This document shows, piece by piece, positions 1 through 9,913 of a stretch of 64,000 bases of DNA. Source of the stretch: Symbiodinium natans (Eukaryota > Sar > Dinophyceae > Suessiales > Symbiodiniaceae); assembly GCA_905221605.1 (NCBI GenBank), contig CAJNDS010002155.1:374001-438000 (forward strand). Direction: 5' to 3'. Under the pieces are notes generated by a model. The model was not told the origin of the DNA and did no database searches. It saw nothing but the letters and a program-made list of their open reading frames with translations. The position numbers were made by a program, and so were the translations under genes. Position 1 is the first letter of the stretch. Every line of letters begins with the position of its first letter.

Positions 1-700
1 GGCGCTGGTGGCCTGGGCCCGGCATGCTGCCGGAACCGCCCGAGCCCGACATCGAGCGAGCAAGCGCACGAAGCGTGCCGCTTCGGGGCTCCCGCGGCCT
101 CCGACCTCGATGGCGAGGAGGACGAGCCGACAGCGAGCCGACCGGACGAGTTCGGGGTAGGCGCGCTCCTTGGAGAGGCGCAAGGCTGCTGTAGTAGGGC
201 GAAATTCGTCGAGCGGGCTCGGCTCACTGTTTGCCGTGAGGCGGTCGGAGCGGAAGGCCAGTGGTGCCACAGCAGTAACTGGCGCACACTTCGGCCCCAG
301 GCGTGTCGCCGCAGGCCCGCCAACGACTTGACATGGTCGTGCATGGGGCATGCCCGCAAGGCAATGGCCTTGTGCTGTGATGCCGGAAGGCCCGAGCAGG
401 CTGTCGCTGCCGCCAGGCAGACGACCACGCAGGTGACCCCGGACCTCGCGCAAAAAATGGCGTGATGTGGCCACCGACACAGCTGCATGGTTGGCGTTGA
501 CAAATGATTTTTTTTGTGAGCGAGCACGCCATGTAAAGTTAATGCATGGCGTGATGTTTTGGGCTTACCCGCGAAAGCGCGTGAGGATGGAGCCCAGGCA
601 CGTGGGATCACCTGGGCCCCGATAGTGTCAAACATGCCGAAAGCAACGATGGGCCCAAACCACCGTGTGGGAAGCACAAGTTAGTAAAGGAGCCTGCAAC
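1..700. other. GC-rich stretch, no supported gene
   Basis: I find no intact gene here. Plus-strand translation has Ala/Arg-rich stretches loosely like the region upstream of reverse transcriptase in dinoflagellate LINE-like elements, with several frame breaks. It may be the 5' part of the degenerate plus-strand fragment at about 840-1270. This is weak inference. Confidence 0.25.
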
Positions 701-839
701 CTTTCAAATAGTGTGCAATGTGTGCCGAGACCGACGACCAGGTCGCCCCCCCCGCTCCAAACGATGGGAAGATGAGTTGAACAACAAGTTGCCTGATGTA
801 GCTCATTTGCCAAGATTCGCCGACATTCTGTTGTACAGG

Positions 840-1290
840 TTCGCCAGCCCGGGCTCCCGCGCCCTGCTGCAGTCGCAAGCCGGGCCGCGTCCCGGGTCTT
901 CACTCCGCCTCCGCAGGCTGCGCTTGACCCTCCCGCTCGACGCTGCCCACTGTCGGTGCTGCAAACGGTTGGACTAGGTTGGGGATCAAAGGGCGGCGTG
1001 TCCGCGATCCGGGCTACTGCGCCGCCGCGGATGTCCGCTAGAGCGCGCAGCTGCTCGGGTTTGCCGCGAGGCCGGGGCTCGCGTTGTCACCCACGCGCTG
1101 CTCCGGGACCTCAACCTCACCAACGGCAGCTCCCGGAACGATGAGCGTCGTATTGAGGTCATCGCCAACGGTCTGCCGCTGTGGAACGGGGCACAGCTCG
1201 CGGTCGATACCACGCTCATTGCACGGGTGCAAGCTGGAGCGTGGTCGCCCCACGCGTCGAGCTTTCGCCCACATCCGTGCCAAAAAAAAA
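840..1290 (+). pseudogene. Retroelement C-terminal domain remnant (plus strand)
   Basis: Plus-strand translation in shifting frames gives a Cys-rich piece (LDAAHCRCCKRLD), then GDHRAACPRSG, then VCREAGARVVTHALLRDLN and RRIEVIANGLPLWNGAQLAV followed by DTTLI. This looks like the 3' part of a LINE-type polyprotein: a zinc-knuckle-like segment, then a possible restriction-like nuclease segment. At least one stop and a frame change sit in the first third, so it is not a working gene. It points toward the minus-strand reverse transcriptase fragment at 1330-2400, so the two lie tail to tail. The family assignment is by motif only. Confidence 0.55.
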
Positions 1291-1329
1291 ATTGACCGCT
1301 TTCGCCCACTACGTTCCCAGCATTTTACT

Positions 1330-2400
1330 AGTATAAGCCCGCCTCAGCATCGCAAAGGACAAATTCACCCGCGCCCAGCGGCAAGGGCAAGCGGAGCCTT
1401 CGACGCACAGCTATCAGCATCACGCTCTCTGTGGGGCCATGCCTGCGGCCCGACTGGGACTGCAGCAAGGCCTGGTTAAGCTCCAAGGCCGGCTGCCAGC
1501 CGTGGGTCACCAGGACATGCGTCCCGGGCCGGGGGAGATGCACACGAGTCATCAAGGAAGGACTCCCACGTGGGGCAGGTATGCCAACCTTCCGTGTGCA
1601 GTCGATTAGCAAGCCCACAAGGTCATGCACAGCGCCCGGTCACGTGCCTCAGCATACCGACGGGTGACCTCGGGCAGGGCATTGCGCAGCGCGTGGTTGG
1701 CACGCATGCTCGTGCACATGAGCAGGAAGAGCCATGCACACTGGGCATCAGGAAGATGCGGCAGGTGGTCCGGCAAAATCGGTTTCTCCTGCACGCGGCG
1801 CCGCGCCCACGCATGTGCGTAGTCCGCGTGGCCCAGCGGGACACCCAGTGCGGTAAACCCGCGCTCGTGGGTTGGGCGGCCACCGCGCCATACGTCTTCG
1901 CCCAGCTCGTTCACGCTTGGTGGCGTCTCCCCGCATCCAACATCCGTCATGCCGGCCCCTGGCGCGTCCCGCGATGACGTACAGGTCATCCAGGTATGCG
2001 AACAGCTCGTCGCCTGCCTGGAGGTCTTCCGCCGCATTCGCAAGGCCGTCGTGTTGCCCGAGGGAGAACAACGCTGGAGCCAGCGCATCTCCTTGCTCAC
2101 AGCCCTCGGCCTGGCTGATATCACGACACAGGCCTGCCGCGTCCCACCAGCAATACACCGAGGGCTGCCCGTAAAACAGTCGCACGAAAGGTAGCAAGGC
2201 TGGGCGACCTGGTGTACTTTGCTGAGGAAGGCAGCTCGCGAGACCGTGTCATAAGCCATAAGCGCAGCGGCCCTCCAGGAAACCACCGTCACGTCGGGGT
2301 GCGTCTCCAGCGCGATTCACAGCCGGTCGACCAGGGCATCCATCCCGGACCGTGAGTCAAAAGTAGACACCCAAGTTTTGGCCAACGCCCGGGAAACGAG
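1330..2400 (-). pseudogene. Decayed reverse transcriptase fragment (minus strand)
   Basis: Three minus-strand frames must be joined to follow the protein. Upstream are ALAKTWVSTFDSRSGMDALV and TVVSWRAAALMAYDTVSRAA. Then come LPFVRLFYGQPSVYCWWDAA and the palm motif GCEQGDALAPALFSLGQH. The catalytic box is LFAYLDDLYVI (YLDD). Next are CAWLFLLMCTSMRANHALRN and, near 1385, RLRLPLPL. The order matches a LINE-like reverse transcriptase palm and thumb. Frame changes and lack of an intact ORF mark a dead copy. The same RLRL.LPL motif opens the plus-strand remnant at about 930, so these are probably two copies of one family in opposite orientation. Confidence 0.7.
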
Positions 2401-3130
2401 CCTGCGAAAGACGTTCCCCGCCATCCGGTTTCCGCAAGGCCACGTTGTTTCCAGCGGCAAAAAAGCACAATCATTGCCTCCCATGCCAATATTGGACGGT
2501 CTGACACACACCGACGTCCAGGGTTCCAACTTTCTTGTTGGTTCCAATTTAAAGCGCGCTGAACCCAACGTTCAGGCGGCAACGAGATAAGGATGTTATC
2601 CTTTTGCAAAACCAGTTGGACTCGAGTATTCCAATCGTGTAACATTGCATGCCACGGTCTGGTCCAGTCCATTCCGGAAGGAGCGCCGACTGTGGACCGC
2701 AGCATGCGTCGCATGGCCACATCGAGCTTATGTGAATCATGAGCGTATACTTTGCGATGTCCCGCTGCGAAACACGCAATAGGAGTGACCACTGCATCAA
2801 AACAAATTAGGCGACGACGTGATGAGACATTCTTGTCACCGAATATCCAGCGATGAGCAAAGAGTACTTTGAAAGCAGCTGGGATGTGGTAACCCACGTC
2901 TTCTGCATGAGAACCGGGAGAACGTGTTGATAACAAGCAACCTAACCACTTGTGCGTTGTGGCCCGGTCCAGAACATCTAGTCAAACCATTCCGGGTCGT
3001 CAAAGTGTGTGGAGCGTGACCTTCAGTTGTCAAAACTTTCGTCTTCGCACAATGCAGAATTAATCCAGCTTCACCAAAAGCTGCGACAATATCATCCATG
3101 ATTAAGGCCGCTTGTGCCTGCAGCAGCACG
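2400..3130 (-). pseudogene. Second, different reverse transcriptase remnant
   Basis: Minus-strand reading gives IMDDIVAAFGEAGLILHCAK with TKVLTTEG, then RRLICFDAVVTPIACFAAGH and RRMLRSTVGAPSGMDWTRPW. This resembles the region after the YxDD box of a LINE reverse transcriptase (palm end and thumb). Two frames are needed. It differs from the fragment downstream at 1330-2400 and from the LINE upstream, so three families meet here. No intact domain remains. Confidence 0.6.
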
Positions 3131-3235
3131 AGTCCTCAAGCAACCGTCCAGCGGTCAGCGACTAACTACCAAGTGAAACAAATGTACAGATCGCGATGTA
3201 CAACGAAACATAACTCAAACTAACAGCGTTCAGAA

Positions 3236-3404
3236 TTACACGCTCAGACCGTCCAGCAGGGAACGCTGGGCTTGACACACGGCTGCCACAAAGCTCAAGT
3301 GGGCAGACATGAGACTAATGGAGTTGCGCCGGTCATGCGGCGTAAAGAGCAGCTGCAAGAAGGCAGCGTCAGCAAACTGCTCAACTCCATGCACACCTGC
3401 CGCT
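3236..3404 (-). pseudogene. Frameshifted C-terminal tail of the LINE polyprotein
   Basis: The LINE polyprotein stops at 3405, just after a C-x-C...H...C segment and the words WRDVWLCVAAAL. A neighbouring minus-strand frame is open across the same point and continues to 3236 with EQFADAAFLQLLFTPHDRRN and SLMSAHLSFVAAVCQAQRS. That is the usual end of LINE polyproteins. A single indel near 3405-3430 therefore probably separates the last ~55 residues from the body. Confidence 0.55.
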
Positions 3405-6400
3405 TCACAGCGCCGCAGCCACACATAGCCACACATCCCTCCAGGATGCGAAAATCGGGCAAACGCGCGTTGCGTGAAGAAAGCTCCAGTCGTCATCGCC
3501 GCATAGGCACGGCAAATTCTGAGACCGATGACGAGCTGTTCGCCCATCCATAAATGGATGGTGTCCACAACGTGCTAATGACCACTCACGCACAACTGAT
3601 GATTGCAAGCGAGAGTTGTGGACATATGAGCAAAAGGTCATGTGGCTGTGGCACTGGGCAAACAAGCGGAGCGAAGGCATAGCCGCAACTTCATTACGGC
3701 AGGCAGCCACTGCATTCCTATGCAAGGCGGGGCGCATGCAGCGACGTTGCCACACAGCAAGAGCGCGCGGGCTGCAGCCCGGCGACACCCCCCACAAGTG
3801 TGGCATATCAATACCGTTCTCGCACAAACTAGTGGACACCTGCTGGGCCCAAGAACCCTGCCGCCCTAGGGCATAGCGAAATACACGAGCAGCCAGACCT
3901 CGATGAGCACCATCAGGATGCACAGAGGACAGGCGCCCAAACAAACCGAACTGAGCCCTGAAAACCTCAAAGGCAAAAGAAACCCAGCCCAATTCGCCCA
4001 GCACAGCTGCACCTGGAGCCCCGGCAGGCCACTGCAACAGACGACGACCCCATTGCCGCAGCTTGGTATCCAAAAATGAAATGGAAGCAGCACTCAGAAA
4101 TTGGGAGCCGTAGAGCATCGACGGGAGAACGTATGATTGAAACAAACTGCGGCGAAACCCGGTGGGCAACTGACGATTCTCGGCCCAGGCGAGGAATTGA
4201 TGAAATTTGCGGTTACTCTTTTCATAAAGCCGACGGCCATGCTTTGACCATGCCCTCGACGATTGAAACAAAACACCAAGGTAACAGTACTCTGAAACCA
4301 CTGGCACGTCAGCGCCTTGCAGGCGGAAGTGAAAATTGGGCGCCCTACAACCCACAACAAGAACAGCAGTTTTCTCAAGCCCTATGCCAAAAGAGAATCT
4401 CCAACTGGATCCCCAAGCTTCAATGGCATCCAGGGCCCGCTGCAAATCTCGAGGGTTCTCAGCCAACACAACCAAGTCATCAGCGTAAAGCAGCAGCGTG
4501 AGCCTGAGCGAGCCGCTGCCGCCGAGGGCAACACCAGGGCACGCGGCACGGACAGCTGCGGAAATGCTGTCAAACAAGATGTTGAAAAGGAGTGGGCCCA
4601 AAACACTGCCTTGACGGACGCCAGCGGTTTCCGACCAGGGCTGAGACATGGATCCATTCACCGCAACACGCGCGGACGTGTCAGTCAAAAGATCGTCCAA
4701 CACTTTCCAAGTGGAGCCTGTGACACCCAAATCAGCTAACCTAACCTTGACCGCATCCCTCCAAGCGACATCAAACGCTTTACGCACATCGACGAAGGCG
4801 CAGAACGTGCGCTTGCGGGCCCTGAGGCGTAGACATTCAGCAAGAGTGTAAACGTGTTCTTCAGCACCCCACCGGAAGCCTGCCTGACTTTCATCAATTT
4901 GCGGGCTGACATGTGGCAACAGGCGCTTTAACAACAATCTCTCGAAAATCTTTAATGCGCAACACAACAAACTTATGGGTCGATAATTTGTGAATTCCTC
5001 GGCCGAACCGGTTTTATGCAAGGGCTTGACAATAGCAGTCCGCCACACCGAGGGGACAACAGCCCAGAACCGAACGAGCTCAAAGAAAGACAATAACGCC
5101 GAACGAAGAATGCCGTCATCAACCTTAAAGGCCTCATATGTCAAGCCGTCGGGACCCGGCGCTTTCTTCAAGGGCAGTTCTTGAAGAACTTGCACAAGTT
5201 CGGGTTCAGAGAACGGATAATCCAACCGGCCGGTCGTACAAGCCATCTGTTCACGCAACCGACGGAGACGAGGTGCCAGATCTTGGGCATCAACCCCGCT
5301 CTCGCGAGGGCCTGGCACGGCGGAAGCCGGGACATCGCGAAAGTGACAACGCCAGGCCTCCAAGCAAGCTTCACCCTCAACGTAATTGCACTCGGACGAC
5401 GCAGAACGCATGCAGCGCGGGACAGAGTGCCTGGAGGTTCCAAGTTGTCGCCGAATGTTCCTGGCAGCAATGCACGGATTCGATTGCGCGGCGTGCTCCT
5501 GGGATTGAAGCCACGTGTGCCAAAAGATTGCTTTCTTTTTGCGAACCAAATGGTGAAAGTGGAGCCTTTTCGCGCGCAAGGCCTGCTGGGCAGCAGGGGT
5601 GCGTTCGCGACACCAACGACGCCACGCAGCATTTTTACCAACCATGGCATCATAACATTCTCCGTCCCACCAATCCGGTTGAGGACGGCCCCCCACTCGT
5701 TTAGGACGCAAGGTGGGAGCACACGAATGCCATAACATGGAAACGAATTCACCGTAAAGGATGTCCAACATCACACGACGATCAGCAACAGTACAGCATG
5801 GGTTTTCTCGACGTAGGCGGAGGAGCTTCTCAGACCAGGCCAACAAACGCGGGCGCAAGCTGCAAATGCTTGGACCCCAGTCACGCACCGATGGCCAACT
5901 TGGAGAAGCATCCTCAACAGGAGGCGCGGACACCTTCACTTGGAAGGTGAGGACCTTATGGTCGCTGCCGAGGACGGGACAGCATGAGCTTTCAGGGCAC
6001 CCGCATGAAGAACCATCGTGCACAACAACATCACAAACGTCCAACGTTTGCGACGCCAAAACCAAGTCGATGCTTGAGCCAGAGCGATGGGTTGGGACCC
6101 CGAAGGGATTCGCGATAACGAGCTGAAAGTCTGCACAAATGCCACGGATTAGCTCACGGAGCTGCCGCTCGCAGGAGCGCTCACGCGCCGACCCCATAAC
6201 TTCTCCCATATACACATTGGAATCGCCAGCTAGCAATAATTGGCAACGCGGGTGGAGGCGAAGGACTTCCTGAATTGACGCGCGAAGTTCGTGCCAAAAG
6301 TTCACACGCACAGCCACAGGCATGCCAACGTGAGGCGCGTAAAAACTACAAACCAAAATGGGATGAGTCGTATTGGATTGCGGGGCGAAGCATCTCCATC

Positions 6401-6668
6401 TCAAACGTGATGAGGCAGCGTGGAGCGAAACTGGCGCCGAGGATGACGCCCCATTGACAAGGAAACCAGCCTCACAGCCATGAACACCTTGAGGCCCATC
6501 ATACACGTATGGCTGATCAACTGGTAAAGCTGCTCCGGCAGGGGCACGCGTTTCCTGGACGCACACAAGGTCAACATTCCAAGTTTGCAACAAGCCGGTC
6601 AAACCATGGAAAGCAGCGTGCTCCGATCCGCTCGGCAACCACAGTCGGTTGCAATTCAAAAGCGCCAA
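3405..6668 (-). CDS. LINE ORF2: AP endonuclease plus reverse transcriptase
   Basis: About 1,087 residues. The N-terminal ~245 residues are an exonuclease/endonuclease/phosphatase (APE-type) domain: LNCNRLWLP, VCVQETRAP, LLAGDSNVYMG and GSDHKVLTF. The reverse transcriptase follows from about residue 480: KKAPGPDGLTYEAF, NYRPISLL, FVDVRKAFDVAWRD, GVRQGSVLGPLLFNILFDS and the catalytic LLLYADDLVV. A C-terminal LPCLCGDDDWSFLHATRVC gives a zinc-knuckle-like C-x-C-x(9)-H-x(4)-C. Such proteins nick target DNA and copy the element RNA in place. The first in-frame codon listed is TTG, two bases after the ORF1 stop, so translation probably depends on frameshifting or reinitiation. The last part is frameshifted, so this copy is likely inactive. 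Confidence 0.88.
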   Translation of the reverse strand: MALLNCNRLWLPSGSEHAAFHGLTGLLQTWNVDLVCVQETRAPAGAALPVDQPYVYDGPQGVHGCEAGFLVNGASSSAPVSLHAASSRLRWRCFAPQSNTTHPILVCSFYAPHVGMPVAVRVNFWHELRASIQEVLRLHPRCQLLLAGDSNVYMGEVMGSARERSCERQLRELIRGICADFQLVIANPFGVPTHRSGSSIDLVLASQTLDVCDVVVHDGSSCGCPESSCCPVLGSDHKVLTFQVKVSAPPVEDASPSWPSVRDWGPSICSLRPRLLAWSEKLLRLRRENPCCTVADRRVMLDILYGEFVSMLWHSCAPTLRPKRVGGRPQPDWWDGECYDAMVGKNAAWRRWCRERTPAAQQALRAKRLHFHHLVRKKKAIFWHTWLQSQEHAAQSNPCIAARNIRRQLGTSRHSVPRCMRSASSECNYVEGEACLEAWRCHFRDVPASAVPGPRESGVDAQDLAPRLRRLREQMACTTGRLDYPFSEPELVQVLQELPLKKAPGPDGLTYEAFKVDDGILRSALLSFFELVRFWAVVPSVWRTAIVKPLHKTGSAEEFTNYRPISLLCCALKIFERLLLKRLLPHVSPQIDESQAGFRWGAEEHVYTLAECLRLRARKRTFCAFVDVRKAFDVAWRDAVKVRLADLGVTGSTWKVLDDLLTDTSARVAVNGSMSQPWSETAGVRQGSVLGPLLFNILFDSISAAVRAACPGVALGGSGSLRLTLLLYADDLVVLAENPRDLQRALDAIEAWGSSWRFSFGIGLEKTAVLVVGCRAPNFHFRLQGADVPVVSEYCYLGVLFQSSRAWSKHGRRLYEKSNRKFHQFLAWAENRQLPTGFRRSLFQSYVLPSMLYGSQFLSAASISFLDTKLRQWGRRLLQWPAGAPGAAVLGELGWVSFAFEVFRAQFGLFGRLSSVHPDGAHRGLAARVFRYALGRQGSWAQQVSTSLCENGIDMPHLWGVSPGCSPRALAVWQRRCMRPALHRNAVAACRNEVAAMPSLRLFAQCHSHMTFCSYVHNSRLQSSVVREWSLARCGHHPFMDGRTARHRSQNLPCLCGDDDWSFLHATRVCPIFASWRDVWLCVAAAL

Positions 6669-6670
6669 AC

Positions 6671-9268
6671 TCAGATAGTGCGGCCCCCGCGGTGTTGACG
6701 AATACGACGAGGGCCGCCCCCGTTTCCCGACACATCTTCCTGGGCAAAGGTGCGTAACTCTTCAAGAGATGTGCGAATATGAGCAGGAAGATGATCTACA
6801 TGATCGGGCAGGCCTGAACACATCTCAAAGAGATAGCGCCGCAAAGGGGCCTCGATAACGGAGGAGGTCCACGGGTGCCCAGAACGACTGTTCGACTGAC
6901 CGCAGCACCTAGGACTGACACAGTGTGCTTCACAGTAGCCGGTCCGACAAGCGTCCGCAACAAGCCCGGCACAGCCATGACGCCGGCAACGACGTGTGAG
7001 AGGGGCATCGCGACAAGGGCAACTTGTGCTAGCATACCGAGCACAGTGCTGCGGACAAAATCCTGTTCGGCAGTTCGACTGGACCAACACCCAACAGTTG
7101 TCATGGCTACACACGCGTCGACGCGGCGGTGCGTTACGATCAGGAGGTTGCGCAGGGACAGAGTGCAGCCGTGTCCTGCATGCGCAGCTTCGGCTATAAC
7201 AGTGGAACGCACAGTAGCCTGAAGTACAATTGGGTCCAACTTCAGAGTCGCAATCATGACGGCGGCACGCTTGGGTTGGTGGAGCCGTGGGCACCGACGT
7301 GCCGCAATGGCGCGGGGGCCCTTGTGTGCAAGAACAACGCGGGCTGAAGCAGTGGGCAGCACAGAAGCCTGTTCGACAGGAAGTGGCAACAACACCCTGA
7401 CAACCCGGCCGTCGACAGGAGCGGGGCGACTGCACAGCGGCCGCAGCAGGGGCATCTGCCAAGCTGACATTACATGGACAACGTCGGCTGGAGCAATGAG
7501 AAGGGCAAAAACCCGTGCGACATGCATCTGCACATGAATTACGGCAATTGGCGCGTCGACAAACACGCACATCCGGCGCGAGCTCGGCGTGGTTGGTGTC
7601 GGCATGTTCACGCGAGACAGGGCGCGGGTAGCGCGCAGGAGGAGGCGGAGGAACCGGTGGCACGCGAACGTCATGCTGACCCGGAGGCGGATGAGCACCT
7701 GGCGCTTGCGCACCCTGCGCAACGGGATTCGAAGCAGAGGAGACCGGAGGAACCGAACAGAAAAGATCCAAGCGACTGGACAGTGTGGAGAGCGTGTGCT
7801 GCAATTGGGCCTGACCTTGAATCAATTCCTCAACCAGGCGTGGCAAGTTTTGCAATGACGCAATGCATCCACTTTCTATTTGACCATCACACTCCGGAAC
7901 AACGTTACAGTTTGTGCGATGGCCCGTCACGACAGACACCCCAGACGCCAGAGAGTTTGGAAGTTCCCCCGAATTGCTTCCAGGTGTGCACTGCGAAACC
8001 TCAAGAGGGGGCGGAGCGGGCAACGCAGGAGCTTCGGGGATACGCTGTGGCATGACATCAATAGAAGTGTAAGTCCATGATTCAAAGAGAGGGAGCAATG
8101 ACTCACGTATGACCTGTTCGTCACCATGGAAGAACACAGTCATTTGGGACACATGATACAAAACCCCACAACGAGCACGAGCACCACGACCATTGTTAGC
8201 ATCACGTGGAGGGGCGGCGGGAAAAATGCGCAGCCACACTCCCCAAGCAGTAGGGCCTTCCATGCGGAGATCTGGTCGTCCAATGCCAGAAAACTGGCCA
8301 GAGTCAATCATCTCACGAATCCTACGGGCAAATTCGTCACGAGGCTCACAAACGAAACGTGTGAAGCGTGTAAGTTGAGGTGGAACGGAAGCAACAGGAA
8401 CGGAGGCTCCCAAGGCGGCGCTATCGACCTCCTCTCCCGCGTCCGGCGCGGCTCGGACACGGCTGGGCACAGAGCCTCCCAACGTCTGGTCTTGCTCCAA
8501 AACACACGGTGTCACGGGTGCCTGGAAGCATTCAACACAAGCTGCAAAACGGCAACCATGCCCACATCGAAAATATGAGACCTCGCGGGCGAGCCTCATG
8601 TTGCACACGGAACAACGACGCAAAGCACCAAAACGTGAAGTGACATGGCGCGAACAGGCGTGCTCATGCAAGTTGATACGCAGCACAGGTGCAAGATCAA
8701 CGGCATCAACTGAAGGTTCCTGCATCATTACCCCGCGACTGGGCTCAGAGGAACTCCGATTACAAGCTGAAGCATTGAACCGCGAGTTGCTTGCTGCAGC
8801 ATGTCCATGAGCAAGTGACAAACCTGCGTGGCCATTTGGAACCCGATGTGGTCCGGACAACATCTGTTGTCGAACGTGGCTTGGACCACTCGAGTCACAT
8901 GAAAGGCTTGAAAGATCCACGGGCCAACTGCCTGTGTTCCGAAATGCCGTCACCGCTGACTCAAGATCTGACGCAAGCCGTAGACCGCCAAAAACTTGCA
9001 ACAGTAAATCCTGAAGTTGGTTTGGGATATGACCGTGCACGTCAACAACTCCAGGGAGAACAACTGCGAGCCCGACGACATCATGCGACTGGGTAGCAAG
9101 TTGTGCTAAGTGCTGCGCGGCAGCCGCATCCCCAGTTCGACTGAAGCACTGCATCATTGAAGCATCATGTTGGCACGCAATCTGCAACAACTCGGCATAT
9201 GCTTGTGCAACAAAACCAAGTTCACAAGTCTGATTGCGCAAACACTGACACGCGTTTATGGGAAACTA
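6671..9268 (-). CDS. LINE ORF1: Cys/His-rich zinc-binding protein
   Basis: About 860 residues, open from just after a TAG at 9266-9268 to the TGA at 6671. There is no ATG at the very start; the first Met residues are in ASMMQCF, some 35 codons in. A Cys/His cluster lies about a quarter of the way in (RRCSVCNMRLA, then FRCGHGCRFAACVECF). The second half carries five tandem modules of form C-x4-C-x(6-7)-C-x3-[FY]C-x2-HC-x(3-6)-C-x-C, for example CRTGFCPSHC and CRTGYCEAHC. Family knowledge suggests an RNA-binding chaperone for the element RNA; the five-module array itself I do not recognise. It ends two bases before ORF2, in another frame. Confidence 0.75.
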
Positions 9269-9360
9269 ATGCTCATGATGCTCACAGCTCATTGCTCATG
9301 ACAGCAGCGAATGCTCATGATGCCCACAATTGATGCTGATGCTCATGATGCGCGCGGTTG
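9267..9360 (+). repeat. Short degenerate GATGCTCAT-type tandem repeat
   Basis: Variants of GCTCATGATGCTCACA recur six or so times, ending where the LINE ORF1 begins on the opposite strand. It may be a LINE 5' terminal repeat or a simple minisatellite at the insertion edge. Confidence 0.6.
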
Positions 9361-9875
9361 AACCGCCTTTGAAACGATTATGCAAACACATGCAAACACG
9401 GGAATGCCTGATGCTCGATGGTGCTCGTGGTGTTCACCACTCTTGAATTGCGTAATCGATTGTTGCAAGATGGAAGCATGGATCTGCCTTTGATTGACAG
9501 ATGTTTGTTCACGAATATGAATCTCAGCTCAGTGGTGCACGGGCCTTGAATCAAAATCCTAACTTGAAGTGCCAAGTCCTGAAATCCAAAGAGTCCGAGA
9601 TCCCAACCCTGAACCCTGCAATCTTAGAAGCCTAAAACCTTTCGAGGCGTTGTTTGTTTTTTTCTCTTTTGTTCTCACCCACGCACCTTTCTTTTGACGG
9701 CGCGTCCTTTCGTTGCACACATTGCTTTCCACCGACCCAGCTGTCAACACTGCCCGAAACATTGAGTGCAACATTGCATTCGTTGGCCGTCTGTGCCATG
9801 CAGTTGCTGCGTGTGAGATGTAACGTCATGCATTATGTTTCAGTTTCTGACCATAACACATGCTCGTTCGAAGAC

Positions 9876-9913
<38 letters not shown>

